DNA of 5,053 bases from Desulfonatronaceae bacterium UBA663 (GTDB lineage Bacteria > Desulfobacterota > Desulfovibrionia > Desulfovibrionales > Desulfonatronaceae), in NCBI GenBank assembly GCA_002299865.1, contig DBNV01000084.1, positions 4,641 to 9,693 of the forward strand, given 5' to 3'. The notes under the pieces were generated by a model. That model was given only the letters and a program-made list of their open reading frames with translations, made no database searches and was not told where the DNA came from. The position numbers were made by a program, and so were the translations under genes. Shown piece after piece: positions 4,514 through 5,053 of this stretch (within the stretch, counting starts at the first letter, position 1; every line of letters begins with the position of its first letter).

Positions 4514-5053
4514 TCAGGGCACTTCAAGGCCCATTTTTCTGTATTCATTCAATTTATTGCGCAGGGTGCGCACGGAAATCCCCAAAAGCACAGCCGCCTG
4601 GGTCCTGTTGCCGGCGGTGTGGTTCAGGCTCTTGAAAATCAGGTGTCGCTCCACCTCATGCAGGGGCAGTATTTCCCCCTCTCCTCCGGAGATGGCCGAC
4701 AACGCTTGGGAAACGGCGACCTGCGGGGCCGAAGCGGTTCCGGGGGCGCCTTTGGAAGCGCGTCCTTCGGGCGCGGCTTCCAGAACGGCCGTCATAGCCC
4801 CTTGATCGTCGTGAACAGGTGCCTTTGCCGCCTCGTCCTGCCAATCTCCGCTTTCATCCAGCAGGAAGTGCCGCGGCTCAATGGGAGAGCCCGCGCACAG
4901 CAGGGCCGCACGTTCCATCAGGTTTTGCAGCTCGCGCACGTTGCCCGGCCAATCATGGGCCAAAAGCCACTTCCTGGCCTCCTCGCTGATCCTGATTTTG
5001 CCCAGGGAGTACATCAAAGCGAAGCGAGAAACAAAATAATCCGCCAGCAGCAG
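4514..5053 (-). CDS. Sigma-54-dependent transcriptional activator, C-terminal part (N-terminus off right edge)
   Basis: An open frame of 179 residues enters from the right edge and ends at TGA 4514-4516; the true start lies outside the window. Residues 1-62 are the end of an NtrC-type AAA+ domain: ADYFVSRFA, then WPGNVRELQNLMERA (the GNVREL sensor-II segment), then SPIEPRHFL. Residues 66-127 form a long Ala/Gly/Pro/acidic linker. Residues 129-175 are a Fis-type helix-turn-helix, with LHEVERHLIFKSL, NRTQAAVLLGISVRTLRNKL and NEYR. The GIS-x-RTLRNKL form of the recognition helix is common in flagellar activators such as FlrC, FleR and FlbD, but is not exclusive to them. Such proteins bind enhancers and hydrolyse ATP to open sigma-54 promoters; a receiver or other sensory domain would be N-terminal and cannot be seen. 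It is the upstream partner of the aminotransferase gene (17-nt gap). Confidence 0.92.
   Translation of the reverse strand: MLLADYFVSRFALMYSLGKIRISEEARKWLLAHDWPGNVRELQNLMERAALLCAGSPIEPRHFLLDESGDWQDEAAKAPVHDDQGAMTAVLEAAPEGRASKGAPGTASAPQVAVSQALSAISGGEGEILPLHEVERHLIFKSLNHTAGNRTQAAVLLGISVRTLRNKLNEYRKMGLEVP

Noticed and set aside
4458..4805. 115-codon plus-strand ORF
   Set aside because: It is antisense to the activator gene and the aminotransferase start, both of which have strong family motifs.

Overview
The window looks like chromosomal DNA from a GC-rich Gram-negative bacterium, most likely a deltaproteobacterium of the Desulfovibrionales type. This is inferred from protein flavour, not from a marker gene. 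The pointers are a PilZ protein with an N-terminal Cys cluster, a MotA/MotB-like pair, a sigma-54 activator and a secreted orphan protein. No rRNA, tRNA, CRISPR array or insertion sequence is visible.

Layout from left to right. (1) 1-280, minus: the N-terminal 93 residues of a PilZ-type c-di-GMP receptor that runs off the left edge. (2) 301-747, minus: the remains of a pyridoxamine-phosphate-oxidase-like (Nim-type, FMN split-barrel) gene. Its family motifs survive in order but are spread over several reading frames. A good promoter for the PilZ gene lies in its 3' end. (3) 751-1257, minus: an exported protein of unknown function. (4) 1258-1521: a divergent intergenic region holding a 14-bp tandem repeat and a well-spaced sigma-54 (-24/-12) promoter that points at the next genes. 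(5) 1522-2229 and 2264-3112, plus: a MotB/OmpA-like protein followed by a MotA-like channel subunit, in the reverse of the usual motA-motB order. (6) 3113-3308: a convergent spacer with a perfect 13-bp inverted repeat. (7) 3309-4496, minus: a class I/II PLP-dependent aminotransferase. (8) 4514-5053, minus: the C-terminal part of a sigma-54-dependent activator (GNVREL segment plus Fis-type HTH) that runs off the right edge and lies 17 nt upstream of the aminotransferase gene.

How the parts may work together. The MotB/MotA-like pair should form an inner-membrane ion channel anchored to peptidoglycan, either a flagellar stator or a stator-like energy transducer. Its sigma-54 promoter requires an activator. 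The activator at the right edge has an HTH resembling those of flagellar NtrC-family regulators and is a possible but unproven candidate. PilZ, stator-like and sigma-54 genes together suggest a motility or surface-behaviour theme, but the aminotransferase and the exported protein do not obviously belong to it. The most informative items are the sigma-54 promoter, the inverted stator gene order and the decayed FMN-protein gene.
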